The notes: a model not told the origin generated them from the letters alone. Counted from the first letter of the stretch, positions 1 through 9,359 are shown. The stretch: DNA of 64,000 nt from Pararhizobium sp. (GCA_017794825.1 CP051237.1:1302001-1366000), one strand, 5' to 3'. Program-made: numbers and translations.

Positions 1-2
1 CG

Positions 3-857
3 CAAATGTTCGCCGACACGATCGCCGAAAAGTCCGGCGGCGCCATAACGGTGGAAGTGTTCCCCAACAGCACGATCGGTTCGTCGCGCGATCTGGTCGA
101 AAGCATCCAGATCGGCGTCGTCGATTTCGCGCTGGTGCCAACCACCAACGTGGCGAGCTTCTATCCGCCGCTGGACATCTTCTACCTGCCCTTCCTGTTC
201 CGTGACAGCGAGCACGCCTATGCGGTTTCCGACGGACCAGTCGGAGAGGCGCTCTACGCCGACATGCTCGAAAAGACCGGCATCCGCACGCTCGGCATGT
301 ACGAAAGCGGCTTCCGCACCATCACCACCCGGGACAAGAAGATCGAGAAGCCCGAGGACATGGAGGGCGTGAAGTTCCGCGTGGTCAACAACCCGCTCAA
401 CGTGGCGACCTTCAAGGCGCTCGGCGCCAACCCCACGCCGATGGCGCTTTCCGAAGTCTTCACCGGCTTGCAGCAGGGCACCGTAGACGGCCAGGACAAT
501 CCGGTCGGCAACGTCAAGGCCTTCGGCTTCGACAAGGTGCAGGGCAACATCACGCTCTCCAACCACCAGTGGGCCGGCATCATGTTCCTCGCCGATGACA
601 AGATGTGGGCTGACCTTCCGGACAATGTGAAGGATCTCTTTGCCGCGACCGCCAAGGAAACCCAGGAATGGGAGCGCAAGGAACTGAACGCCGTCGAATC
701 GCAATATCTCGACGAGATGGAGGCCGGCGGCATGGTCGTCACCCGTCTCACGCCGGAACAGGCCGTCGCCTTCCAGAAGGCCATGGAACCGGTCTGGGCG
801 GAGTATCGCGAGAAGATCGGCTCCGATCTCATCCAGTCCGCCGTCGAAACGAAATAA
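3..857 (+). CDS. TRAP transporter substrate-binding protein, DctP family (5' partial)
   Basis: This is the periplasmic receptor of a tripartite TRAP importer, which hands an organic acid-type substrate to the membrane subunits in a sodium-driven cycle. The reading frame is open to the left edge, so the signal peptide and first part of lobe 1 lie outside the window. The visible part has the DctP features: a 'GSSRDLVESIQIGVVDF' stretch, the conserved arginine segment 'KFRVVNNP' that contacts substrate carboxylates, and 'LQQGTVDGQDNP'. About 285 residues remain of a usual 320-340. The small and large permease genes follow 27 bases downstream on the same strand, so the three form an operon. The substrate cannot be told from sequence. 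Confidence 0.93.
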   Translation, partial: QMFADTIAEKSGGAITVEVFPNSTIGSSRDLVESIQIGVVDFALVPTTNVASFYPPLDIFYLPFLFRDSEHAYAVSDGPVGEALYADMLEKTGIRTLGMYESGFRTITTRDKKIEKPEDMEGVKFRVVNNPLNVATFKALGANPTPMALSEVFTGLQQGTVDGQDNPVGNVKAFGFDKVQGNITLSNHQWAGIMFLADDKMWADLPDNVKDLFAATAKETQEWERKELNAVESQYLDEMEAGGMVVTRLTPEQAVAFQKAMEPVWAEYREKIGSDLIQSAVETK

Positions 858-884
858 GCCACAACCACCGCCGAGGTCTTCGTC

Positions 885-1385
885 ATGCAGGCAATTCGCA
901 AACTGCTCGACATTTCGGAGCGCGCCCTGGCGGTGGTCTGCATAACGTCGTTCGTCGTGATGTTCATTCTCGGCATCGCGACGGTCGTCTTCCGCTTCAT
1001 CATCCAGAGTTCGCTCGCCTTCCCGGACGAGCTCATCCGCTACCTGTTCGTGTGGATGATCTTTCTCGGATCGGCGATCGCATTCCGCCGCAACATGCAC
1101 GCGGCGATCGGCGTCCTGGTCGCGCATCTGCCGGCGACGCTCAAACGCGCGTCGCTCATCTTCGCAACGCTGATCAGCGGCTTCTTCTTCCTCGTCATCA
1201 TGATCTACGGGATCGATCTGACGCTGAGGGTCAGGCCGCAGATCTCGCCGGCGCTCGAAATCTCCATGGCCTGGGTCTATGGCGCCGTGCCAGTCGGCAT
1301 GGCCTTTCTGCTTGTCTACGCCGTCGAGCTGCTGGCGATCCAGAGCCGCGCGCCCGCCGACGAATTGCTGACGGAAGGTCACTGA
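885..1385 (+). CDS. TRAP transporter small permease, DctQ family
   Basis: This encodes the four-helix small membrane subunit of the TRAP importer. The 166-residue protein has hydrophobic segments near residues 15-40, 48-66, 85-110 and 125-150. The 'DELIRYLFVWMIFLGSAIAFRR' region is the typical DctQ signature, ending in the conserved 'FRRNMH' turn. It lies between the binding-protein gene and the large permease gene, with 5 bases between its stop and the next ATG. Length and topology are normal for the family. Confidence 0.92.
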   Translation: MQAIRKLLDISERALAVVCITSFVVMFILGIATVVFRFIIQSSLAFPDELIRYLFVWMIFLGSAIAFRRNMHAAIGVLVAHLPATLKRASLIFATLISGFFFLVIMIYGIDLTLRVRPQISPALEISMAWVYGAVPVGMAFLLVYAVELLAIQSRAPADELLTEGH

Positions 1386-1390
1386 AAGCC

Positions 1391-2662
1391 ATGATTACCG
1401 CCGCGATCTTCGGTTCCTTCCTGATCCTGCTTATCCTTCGCGTGCCGATTGCCGTTGCCCTTGGATTTTCCAGCGTGACCGGCCTGTGGCTCAGCGACAT
1501 CAGCTTGGAAATCGTCGCCCAGCGCATGTTCTCGACGAACAACTCCTTCCCGCTGCTGGCAATTCCGTTCTTCATTCTCGCGGGTGAGATCATGTCGACA
1601 GGCGGCATGTCGCGGCGTCTCGTCGGCTTCGCTGCCTCGCTTGTCGGCCATCTGACCGGCGGCCTCGGCGCCGTCGCCATCCTCGGGTCAAGCTTCTTTG
1701 CGGCGCTCTCCGGCTCCAACGCCGCGACCGTCGCAGCCATCGGCGGGGTGATGAACCAGCCGATGGAGGAAAAGGGCTACCGCCCTCAATATACCGCAGC
1801 GACCATCGCCGCAGCCGGCGTCACCGGCATGATCATTCCGCCCAGCATTCTGTTGATCCTCTTCGGCGTCGTGACCGGCGTTTCCATCGCCGACCTCTTC
1901 CTCGCCGGCCTCGTGCCCGGCATCCTGATCTGCGTCAGCATGTTGATCCTCAACCGATTCCTGGCGGTCCGCGAAGGCGTCGAAAAGACCGAATTTCAGG
2001 GATCGACGGAAATCTGGCGCAGCTTCAAGGCCGCTTTCTGGCCGCTGCTGATGCCGGTGATCATTCTTTCCGGCATCTATGGCGGCGTGTTCACGCCGAC
2101 CGAAGCCGCGATCGTGGCCGTTCTTTACGGGCTCGTCGTCGGACTATTCTATCGGGAGCTCACGCTCGCCTCCCTCTACCGCGCCTTCTTCCGCGCGGTT
2201 CTGTCCTCGGCCGTCGTCATGTTCATCATGAACGCCGCCGGCGTGTTCGCCTGGCTGATCACCATAAACCAGATCCCTCAGGGCATATCCAGTTACCTCG
2301 CCGAAATCGCCGGCGGCCCGATCATCTACCTGCTGCTCGTCAACGTGTTCCTGCTGATCGTCGGCTGCATGATGAATGCGGCTGCGGCGATCGTCATCTT
2401 CACCTCGATCCTTTATCCGGCCGCCATGAGCTTCGGCATCGACCCGGTTCTGTTCGGCATCATCGTCTCGGTCAATCTGAGCATCGGCACGGTGACGCCT
2501 CCGCTCGGCGTTGACCTGTTCATCGCATCCGCCATCACCAAGGTTTCGATCGAACGCATCGTCACCGTCATCTGGCCCTACGTCCTGGTGCTGATATTCG
2601 ACCTGCTGCTGATCACCTATGTCCCGCCCATATCGCTGTCTCTCGTAAGGATCTTCGGATAG
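1391..2662 (+). CDS. dctM: TRAP transporter large permease, DctM family
   Basis: This is the large transport subunit, which carries the substrate and sodium pathway in the inner membrane. The frame is open from 668, but the DctM homology begins at the ATG at 1391, giving 423 residues, the normal length. The protein is almost wholly hydrophobic and shows conserved DctM segments: 'NSFPLLAIPFFILAGEIM', 'GSSFFAALSGSNAATVAAIG', 'MIIPPSILLILFG' and 'GTVTPPLGVDLF'. It is co-transcribed with the binding protein and small permease. The DUF3604-type gene starts 20 bases after its stop and is probably in the same operon. Confidence 0.94.
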   Translation: MITAAIFGSFLILLILRVPIAVALGFSSVTGLWLSDISLEIVAQRMFSTNNSFPLLAIPFFILAGEIMSTGGMSRRLVGFAASLVGHLTGGLGAVAILGSSFFAALSGSNAATVAAIGGVMNQPMEEKGYRPQYTAATIAAAGVTGMIIPPSILLILFGVVTGVSIADLFLAGLVPGILICVSMLILNRFLAVREGVEKTEFQGSTEIWRSFKAAFWPLLMPVIILSGIYGGVFTPTEAAIVAVLYGLVVGLFYRELTLASLYRAFFRAVLSSAVVMFIMNAAGVFAWLITINQIPQGISSYLAEIAGGPIIYLLLVNVFLLIVGCMMNAAAAIVIFTSILYPAAMSFGIDPVLFGIIVSVNLSIGTVTPPLGVDLFIASAITKVSIERIVTVIWPYVLVLIFDLLLITYVPPISLSLVRIFG

Positions 2663-2682
2663 AGATCCGAAATCACACCAGA

Positions 2683-5028
2683 ATGCCTGAAATGACCAAA
2701 AACGCCATCGAAGACCAGGAGGACGACCGCCCCTGGGCCACCGTCAACAGCGGCGTCATTCGCACACCCATCGCGCCGTCGGCGCTCGGCCATGCAGCCA
2801 TTTCGCCCTCGGGCGATTTCGAAGCGGGTTCCTATGCGTCTTTTACGCTCGTTTATACGGCCGGCGTTTATGGCGTCGACGACTCCGGCAGCCTGCGCAT
2901 CTGTTTCCGCTTCGCCTCCGACCAGGGCAATCCGCAGTTCGACGATCCGTCAGGCGCGAACTACTGTACGGTCGAAGCTTCCAACGGCGCCGTCCTGCAA
3001 TTGCGGTGGGATCCCAAAGGCAATGTGCGGCCGTGGGATCGCACGCTCTGGATCAAGGTGGTCAAGGGTTTCCTCGAGGAAGGCGAGACGATCACGATGC
3101 GCTTCGGCGTAACGGATCACGGCGGCCCGGGCATGCGCCTGCAGACCTTCTGCGAGGACACGTTCGAATTCCGCGTGCTGGTCGACCCAATCGCCACCTT
3201 CAATTTCCAGACTTTGCCCGTCCAGCCGTCGATCGCCATCGTTCCAGGCGATCCGGAACGCTATGTCGCCGTGTTGCCGACGCTGAGACGTCCGGGCGAA
3301 CCCTTCACGCTGAAAGTCAAGGGAGAAGACAAGTGGGGCAACCCCTCGAACCGGTGTAACGCGCGGCTGTGGCTCGAAGCGGACGGCGTCGTCGACGGCC
3401 TGCCCGAAACGCTGGATCTTGGCGAAGGCGACTTCGCATTCACGGTTACCGGCCTCTCGTCAAGCGAACCCGGCAAGCTGTCCATTACCCTCAAGGACGA
3501 GGCCGGAACGGTCGTGGCGCGAACGAACCCGCTGCTGATCGACGACAGACCGCTTGTCCACTACTGGGCCGATCTCCATGGCCAGTCGGAAGAGACGATC
3601 GGCACCGGCAGCGCCCATGCCTATTTCGCCTTCGCGCGTGACAGAGCCTTTGTCGACGCCTGCGGCCATCAGGGCAACGACTTCCAGATCAGCGACGCAT
3701 TCTGGGACGAGTTGAACCGCATAACCGCGGCGTTCGATTCGCCCGGCGAGTTCGTTGCGCTTCCGGGTTATGAATGGTCCGGCAACACGGCGTTGGGCGG
3801 AGACAGGAACGTTTTCTTCCCCGACGAAGGGCGCACGATCCGCCGATCCTCTCACGCGCTGATCGAGGACAGCGAAACCGCCGACACGGACTGCACCACA
3901 GCCCGTGACCTGTTTGACGCATTCGCCGAGAGTAACGAATCCGATGTTGTGTGCTACGCCCATTGCGGCGGGCGCTATGCGGATATCGAATTCGCCCATG
4001 ACGGCCGATTCGAAAAATCCGTCGAGGTCCATTCGTCCTGGGGCACCTTCGAATGGCTGCTGCACGACGCCCTGAAGCTCGGATACCGCGTCGGCGTTGT
4101 CGCCAATTCGGACGGCCACAAGGGCCGTCCGGGCGCCAGCTATCCCGGCGCTGGCAAGTTCGGCGCGATCGGTGGCCTGACCTGCTTCAACATGCCCGAG
4201 CTGACGCGTTCCGCCCTGCTCGACTGCATGCGCAAGCGCCGCCACTTTGGTACGACCGGCGGCGACGCCGGTCGCATGGTGATCGACCTGACCGCCGCAT
4301 TCGATGCGCCCGGCAATCTTTATCACGACGATCCGGCGCTGGGGCCTGCCGAATCCCGTTCTGCGACAGAAGCGATGATGGGAGACATCGTCCATTTGCC
4401 GGAAGGACAGATGCAGATTTCGGTCGCCGTCGAAACCGGTTCGCCTATCATCCGGATCGACATCTTCAACGGCCTTGATCTCGTCGAGACCGTGCGTCCC
4501 TATTCGGAAGCGGATCTCGGAAGTCGCATCCGCTTGCACTGGGAAGGCGCGGAATATCGCGGCCGGTTCCGCGAAGTCATCTGGGACGGATCCGCCATAA
4601 TCGACGGCAACGGCATCGTTGACGCCAGGCCGGTCAACTTCCTCAACCGCGACAAGACGCTCGACCTTGTGAGTGAAACGGAAGTCGGCTGGAAGGCCCT
4701 GACGACCGGCAATTTCGGCGGGGCCGACCTGCTCCTCGCCGACAGCGAAACCGGCGCGCTCTCCGTCCAAACGCCGCTCATTTCGTTTGAAATTCCGGTC
4801 GCGGAGATCGGTCTTGCAGATACGGTGTTCGACGCCTCGGCCAATCTGCCGCGTTTCATCAAACTGTATCGGTTGCCTGACGAAAATCCGCATTGCTCCC
4901 TGTCGTTCACCCGGACGATCGATCTCAAGCCGGAAGGCGACAATCCGGTCTATATCCGGATGGAGCAGGAAGACGGGACCCGCGCCTGGACGAGCCCGAT
5001 CTACGTATTCCGCAAAATTGAGGAATAG
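2683..5028 (+). CDS. DUF3604/PHP-like domain protein
   Basis: A 781-residue protein resembling the DUF3604 group, relatives of PHP metal-dependent hydrolases whose activity is mostly unknown. The first ~285 residues look like beta-sandwich modules. The metal-site half begins with 'HYWADLHGQ' (H293, D297 and H299 by my count), continues with 'VALPGYEWSG', and has a later 'VCYAHCGG' and 'NSDGHKGRPG' (about 476-484), a spread of His/Asp ligands typical of PHP folds. No signal peptide is evident. It starts 20 bases after the TRAP large permease, so the imported compound may be its substrate or a precursor; that is inference. An alternative ATG lies 9 bases further in. Specific function unknown. 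Confidence 0.75.
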   Translation: MPEMTKNAIEDQEDDRPWATVNSGVIRTPIAPSALGHAAISPSGDFEAGSYASFTLVYTAGVYGVDDSGSLRICFRFASDQGNPQFDDPSGANYCTVEASNGAVLQLRWDPKGNVRPWDRTLWIKVVKGFLEEGETITMRFGVTDHGGPGMRLQTFCEDTFEFRVLVDPIATFNFQTLPVQPSIAIVPGDPERYVAVLPTLRRPGEPFTLKVKGEDKWGNPSNRCNARLWLEADGVVDGLPETLDLGEGDFAFTVTGLSSSEPGKLSITLKDEAGTVVARTNPLLIDDRPLVHYWADLHGQSEETIGTGSAHAYFAFARDRAFVDACGHQGNDFQISDAFWDELNRITAAFDSPGEFVALPGYEWSGNTALGGDRNVFFPDEGRTIRRSSHALIEDSETADTDCTTARDLFDAFAESNESDVVCYAHCGGRYADIEFAHDGRFEKSVEVHSSWGTFEWLLHDALKLGYRVGVVANSDGHKGRPGASYPGAGKFGAIGGLTCFNMPELTRSALLDCMRKRRHFGTTGGDAGRMVIDLTAAFDAPGNLYHDDPALGPAESRSATEAMMGDIVHLPEGQMQISVAVETGSPIIRIDIFNGLDLVETVRPYSEADLGSRIRLHWEGAEYRGRFREVIWDGSAIIDGNGIVDARPVNFLNRDKTLDLVSETEVGWKALTTGNFGGADLLLADSETGALSVQTPLISFEIPVAEIGLADTVFDASANLPRFIKLYRLPDENPHCSLSFTRTIDLKPEGDNPVYIRMEQEDGTRAWTSPIYVFRKIEE

Positions 5029-5183
5029 CTTCGCGCAAGACCTGCGACTAAACTCTGTCCGCCTTTGACACGGCTCAATGCTTTCTGCGCGACAAGAGCC
5101 GATGATTTGAAGATGTCACGGTGGAAGAAACGCATGCGCCGGTCCCTCGAAATCCGCTTTGCCAATGTTGGTGATCTTCGAAG

Positions 5184-6803
5184 ATGACCGCCAGCATCCT
5201 GCATACGCTCGGCGGCGTTGGCCTATTCCTGCTCGGAATGATCTGGTTGACGGAGGGCCTGCGCGGTCTGAGCGGCGACGCCCTGCGCAATGCGCTCGCC
5301 CGCTTCACCCGAACGCCGTTCAGCGGCGCGGTGACAGGGGCGATCGCAACGGCCGCCATCCAGTCCTCCAGTGCGACAACCGTGACGGCCGTCGGTTTCG
5401 TCAGCGCCGGACTGTTGACCTTCCCACAGGCGCTGGGCGTGATTTTCGGGGCCAATATCGGCACCACCATCACGGGATGGCTGGTGGCGATCCTTGGCTT
5501 CAAGCTGCATCTCGGCGAGATCGTCCTGCCATTCGTGTTTCTCGGCGCTCTTTTGCGGCTGTTTGGCGGAGCGCGGACGAGCCTGGTTGGAACGGCGCTC
5601 GCCGGCTTCAGCCTTCTCTTCATGGGCATCGATGCGATGCAGTCTGGCATGGCCGGTTTCGAAGGCATTGTCACGCCGACCAGCTTTCCCGGCGACAGCC
5701 TGTTCGGCCGTCTGCAGCTCGTCCTCATCGGCGTCGCCATCACGCTCGTCACCCAGTCGTCAAGCGCGGGCGTCGCCACGGCTCTTGCGGCCCTCGGCGC
5801 CGGCGCCATCAACTTTTCGCAGGCCGCGGCCATGGTGATCGGCATGGATGTCGGCACCACGTTCACGGCGGCGCTGGCGACGCTCGGCGGCGCAACGGCG
5901 GCGCGCCGCACCGGTCTTTCCCACGTGATCTACAACGTGCTGACGGGCATCATGGCGTTCTTCATGCTGGGCCCCTTCTCGATCCTGGTCGCATCGATTG
6001 TGGATCGGGGCGACGGCCAGATTGCGCTTGTCGCCTTCCACACCCTGTTCAACCTGCTCGGCGTCCTGATCGTGCTGCCTTTCGCAAAGCCCTTCGCCCG
6101 ACTGGTTACTTTGCTCGTGCCAGTGCGGGGCCCGCACCTCACGAACAGATTGGGACAGCAGATGCTCAGCGACCCGGACGCGGCGACGGACGCCGTCACC
6201 GCGACTGTGGACGAGATCGCCCGGGCGCAATTCAGTTTTCTTGCAGGCCGTCTCGACCGCGCGGAATCCAGCCGCTCGGATCAGGCGGCTTTGCGCACGA
6301 TCTCGGATGCGCTCGACGAAACCCGTCGCTTCGTCGATACGCTTCCGCCGGGTGCGCCGAATTCGCCGCGGGCGCAGCGCATCGTCGCAACGCTCCACAT
6401 TCTGGATCACCTCCAGAGGCTCTACTATCGCTGCGGTCAGACAAAGCGTCTTGAGACACTCGATACGGATCATCGCCTTCGTCGCCTGGCCGGCCTACTG
6501 CAAAGCCTCACCACGGAAGCGGCGACGAGCCCGGATCCGGCGCAAGCCGAGCAGCGCCTCAACCGCTTCCGCCGGATTCTGCGCGTGCAACGCGACACTT
6601 ATCGCGAACATCTGCTCCTGATGGCGTCGGACGGGCGGCTCGACAAGGATGAGGCGATCCTTCGGCTTGACGCACTGCGCTGGCTTCATCGGGTGGTCTA
6701 CCATCTGTGGCGGATCCAGCATCATCTGGCGCGGATGCATGCGGCGAGCCTCCCGGCGTCGCCACGGCGAGAAGCCGCGCTGGAAATTCTGGAAGACCGA
6801 TAA
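5184..6803 (+). CDS. Na/Pi cotransporter family protein with PhoU-like tail
   Basis: A 539-residue inner-membrane symporter of the NptA/PNaS family, which couples phosphate (or a related anion) to sodium. The two inverted half-repeats are visible as 'AAIQSSSATTVTAVGFV' (about 55-70) and 'LVTQSSSAGVATALAALG' (about 188-205). The QSSS motif forms the substrate and sodium site. From about residue 330 the protein becomes soluble and helical, rich in Arg and Leu, as in the PhoU-like regulatory domain fused to many bacterial members. It is a stand-alone gene with no recognisable phosphate-regulon partner nearby. The function in phosphate uptake or efflux is inferred from the family. Confidence 0.88.
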   Translation: MTASILHTLGGVGLFLLGMIWLTEGLRGLSGDALRNALARFTRTPFSGAVTGAIATAAIQSSSATTVTAVGFVSAGLLTFPQALGVIFGANIGTTITGWLVAILGFKLHLGEIVLPFVFLGALLRLFGGARTSLVGTALAGFSLLFMGIDAMQSGMAGFEGIVTPTSFPGDSLFGRLQLVLIGVAITLVTQSSSAGVATALAALGAGAINFSQAAAMVIGMDVGTTFTAALATLGGATAARRTGLSHVIYNVLTGIMAFFMLGPFSILVASIVDRGDGQIALVAFHTLFNLLGVLIVLPFAKPFARLVTLLVPVRGPHLTNRLGQQMLSDPDAATDAVTATVDEIARAQFSFLAGRLDRAESSRSDQAALRTISDALDETRRFVDTLPPGAPNSPRAQRIVATLHILDHLQRLYYRCGQTKRLETLDTDHRLRRLAGLLQSLTTEAATSPDPAQAEQRLNRFRRILRVQRDTYREHLLLMASDGRLDKDEAILRLDALRWLHRVVYHLWRIQHHLARMHAASLPASPRREAALEILEDR

Positions 6804-6833
6804 CTGTCTCGGAGTTTCCTTGATCTGCAGAGT

Positions 6834-6863
6834 AAATATAGATTTCAAATTACAAATATAGAT
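6834..6863 (+). repeat. Two 10-bp direct repeats in the haloperoxidase leader
   Basis: AAATATAGAT occurs at 6834-6843 and again at 6854-6863, exactly 20 bp apart, inside a conspicuously AT-rich stretch (about 6830-6930) upstream of the haloperoxidase gene. Spacing of about two helical turns suits an activator or repressor dimer. No known regulator is assigned. Confidence 0.45.
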
Positions 6864-6964
6864 AGATTCAATATCAAACAAATAACCAATAGTTGTGATT
6901 AAAACCACAGATATACTCAACCTGAATCGCGATCCTCGTCTTGTTCACGACAGGGAGACCAAAG

Positions 6965-9163
6965 ATGTCTAAACAGCTCAATCCTACACCCAATGGCGAG
7001 TTGCGCGCTTCCACGTCGAAGCGCGTTCGCGAAGAGGCGGCCAAGGTTGCGTACAAACGGGTCCCTCCGAAGAAACAGAAGAACAACGGCGAGGCGGCCG
7101 CCGCCGGTCCGCGCCTGGCGACCTTCAGCAAGGGCCTCACCCATGACGACCATGGCGTGGCGGATCACAAGCAACTCGATACGCTGATCGAGCAGCTGAA
7201 CCAGCATCTCGACCCGCCCCACGATGCAGAGACGCCCTTTCCCGGAACCTATTCCAGCAAGCTGCCGGCGCCTTTCAAGGTTCCTAATTATGGCGACGGC
7301 GCCAAGGGATACACCTGGCACACATCGCTGAAATGGCGAAGCTGGGAAAGCCCGCTTTCCGGGCATGCCTATGAAATCAACGGCCCGGACGCAGACCAGG
7401 TCGCCATGCCGCCTGCCCCGGTGGCAGGGTCCGCCGAATTGATCGCGGAAATGGCTGAAGTCTACGCCATGGCGTGTTTGCGCGACACGAAGTTCGAAAG
7501 CTGGAAGACAACGGCGAGCAGCGTCGTCGGCATGCTCAACTGTCTGGATTATTTTTCCGATCCGGATTTCGCGGACGACCCCGACGCGCGCGCCAAGGCG
7601 CGGCGGGAAGCCCGGCGAGGCGACGGCTCCAACAATCTCACGCCAGGCAACCTCTTTCGCGGCTCATCGCCGGGATGCATGGCCGGTCCCTATATTTCGC
7701 AGTTCCTTCTGATCGGAAACAAGGAACGCGGCGGCGACCCCAGAAAGCCGGAGAGCGCTCCGCAATCGGAGCAGTCTCCGGTGACGGGAAAGGCCGCCGA
7801 CGCCTATAGCCGATCCGCGCGTTTCGCCACCGTCGGCCACCATGGACTGGCAAAACACAGCGACGGCTATGTTCAGTATGGGGCCCAGACGATACCGCAA
7901 CAACTGGTTCCTCACCTTGCGGAACGCGATCACATGACCAATTGGAGACACTGGATCGACGTCCAGAACGGAGCCAATCTGAAAGACGGCTTCGACCTGT
8001 TCGAAAAGAATCCGCGCTTCATCTCGACGCCGCGTGATCTCGCGACCTATGTGCATTTCGACGCGCTCTACCAGGCCTACCTCAATGCGTGTCTCATTCT
8101 TCTGGGACAGGGCATGCCGACGGATATCGGTCTGCCGGAAGGCGCAGGCCATCCCACACGCGACGGCTTCGCGCTCTTCGGCGGGCCGCACATCCTTACA
8201 CTGGTCACCGAAGTCGCCACGCGAGCCCTGAAAGCGGTGCGGCGTCAGAAATACAATATTCACCTGAGGGCGCGCCCGGAAGCCATTGCCGCCGCCATCA
8301 CGCTGGCCTGGAATGCGACGGACGGCGACGAGCAGCACAAGGCGATGGGCGTCGATGCGGGCAAGTTCATCACGATGAAGGACGCCCTGCACGAAACAGG
8401 ACTTCTCGACGCAATATGCGCCCACAATGCAAAGCAGAACGCCAAATGGAAATCGGATGGATGGCCTGTCGACAATGGCTGGATAGACGAAGCGAAGAAT
8501 GGTCTTCTGCCCATGGCGTTTCCCGAAGGATCTCCGATGCATCCCTCCTATGGCGCAGGTCATGCGACCGTCGCTGGAGCATGCGTGACCATCCTCAAGG
8601 CGTTCTTCGAAATGTACCGTCTTCCGGAAGGGACCAGACGCGGACAAGTAAAGCTTGACCACCTGATGGAAAACGCGCCGGATTCCTTCTTCGGCCAGGA
8701 ACTGACCATCACAGGCAAGCCCGATGACGGCGGAGTTCAGGTCGGGATCGGGATCCCGGACATCTACATCGCCGACCCCTCCGATCCGGCGAAACTCGCC
8801 AGTTACGGCGGGAGCGACAAACACGTCATCACGGTCCAGGGCGAACTGAACAAGCTCGCCGCCAATATCTCGATCGGTCGGGATTTCGCCGGCGTCCACT
8901 ACTACACGGACTACTACGAATCGCTGCGCATGGGCGAGCGGATCGCCGTAGGCCTGCTGCAGGAGCAGATGCTGACCTACCGCGAGCCTGTCTCGATGCG
9001 CTTTACGAGCTTCGACGGCGACTTGATGCTGATAACCGGCAGCGGCGGTTCGCGTTCCGGCGGCGGCGACCCGGATGACGCCGTTGTCCAGCTCTGGCGT
9101 CGCGAGGGCGGTTCAACGATCGTGGGAGACTTCAAGGAATGGTGGAACCGGGCGAGCGCCTGA
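6965..9163 (+). CDS. Vanadium-dependent haloperoxidase (red-algal bromoperoxidase type)
   Basis: This enzyme would oxidise halides with hydrogen peroxide at a vanadate cofactor. The ATG at 6965 is preceded by an AGGGAG ribosome site; an in-frame TTG at 6941 is less likely. The 732-residue protein has all three vanadate-site blocks: K429-x7-R437 in 'QKYNIHLRARPEA', 'HPSYGAGHATVAGA' (526-539) and 'GRDFAGVHYY' with R639 and H645. Wording of the C-terminal third closely resembles the Corallina bromoperoxidases as I remember them. The usual Ser-Gly-His of block two reads Ala-Gly-His (A531-G532-H533). No signal peptide is seen; the N terminus is Lys/Arg-rich. It is a single gene with an AT-rich leader and a 3' hairpin. 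Halide specificity is not predictable. Confidence 0.9.
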   Translation: MSKQLNPTPNGELRASTSKRVREEAAKVAYKRVPPKKQKNNGEAAAAGPRLATFSKGLTHDDHGVADHKQLDTLIEQLNQHLDPPHDAETPFPGTYSSKLPAPFKVPNYGDGAKGYTWHTSLKWRSWESPLSGHAYEINGPDADQVAMPPAPVAGSAELIAEMAEVYAMACLRDTKFESWKTTASSVVGMLNCLDYFSDPDFADDPDARAKARREARRGDGSNNLTPGNLFRGSSPGCMAGPYISQFLLIGNKERGGDPRKPESAPQSEQSPVTGKAADAYSRSARFATVGHHGLAKHSDGYVQYGAQTIPQQLVPHLAERDHMTNWRHWIDVQNGANLKDGFDLFEKNPRFISTPRDLATYVHFDALYQAYLNACLILLGQGMPTDIGLPEGAGHPTRDGFALFGGPHILTLVTEVATRALKAVRRQKYNIHLRARPEAIAAAITLAWNATDGDEQHKAMGVDAGKFITMKDALHETGLLDAICAHNAKQNAKWKSDGWPVDNGWIDEAKNGLLPMAFPEGSPMHPSYGAGHATVAGACVTILKAFFEMYRLPEGTRRGQVKLDHLMENAPDSFFGQELTITGKPDDGGVQVGIGIPDIYIADPSDPAKLASYGGSDKHVITVQGELNKLAANISIGRDFAGVHYYTDYYESLRMGERIAVGLLQEQMLTYREPVSMRFTSFDGDLMLITGSGGSRSGGGDPDDAVVQLWRREGGSTIVGDFKEWWNRASA

Positions 9164-9173
9164 ACACCTGTTC

Positions 9174-9204
9174 GTTCCGGCGCGTTTGCATGACGCGCCG
9201 GAAC
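9174..9204 (+). terminator. Candidate terminator hairpin after the haloperoxidase gene
   Basis: A perfect 12-bp stem, GTTCCGGCGCGT (9174-9185) against ACGCGCCGGAAC (9193-9204), with a 7-base loop, lies 10 bases after the haloperoxidase stop. The following run (GTCCTTTCT) is only weakly T-rich. A second perfect hairpin follows at 9216-9235, with 8-bp arms TTCTGGTC and GACCAGAA and loop CGCT. Confidence 0.6.
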
Positions 9205-9340
9205 AGCATCGTCCTTTCTGGTCCGCTGACCAGAAGCGAACAAAAAGCGTACAAACCTGCTGCAATCCGGCGACGTTTGTGCTACAAAACTTCAGTGTGA
9301 TGCGAAGCTTCAATCGGACTCAGGAAGACCGAAAACGCAG

Positions 9341-9359
9341 ATTCCCGAAACAAAGCCAG
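9341..9359 (+). repeat. Dispersed 19-bp repeat, copy 1
   Basis: ATTCCCGAAACAAAGCCAG. The identical sequence recurs at 9405-9423 and, inverted with one terminal difference, at 36399-36416. All three are intergenic. Confidence 0.7.

Noticed and set aside
668..1390. Open frame continuous with the TRAP large permease, starting at 668
   Set aside because: It overlaps the binding protein and small permease in another frame and its translation is Arg/Pro-rich with no family features; the permease starts at 1391.
3460..4893. Long minus-strand open frame opposite the DUF3604-type gene
   Set aside because: It is an antisense shadow of a well-supported gene in GC-rich DNA, with no recognisable family.
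9238..9252. Possible LexA box GAACAAAAAGCGTAC
   Set aside because: One base off the alphaproteobacterial GAAC-N7-GAAC pattern, and no SOS-type gene lies downstream. Kept only as a note in the region description.
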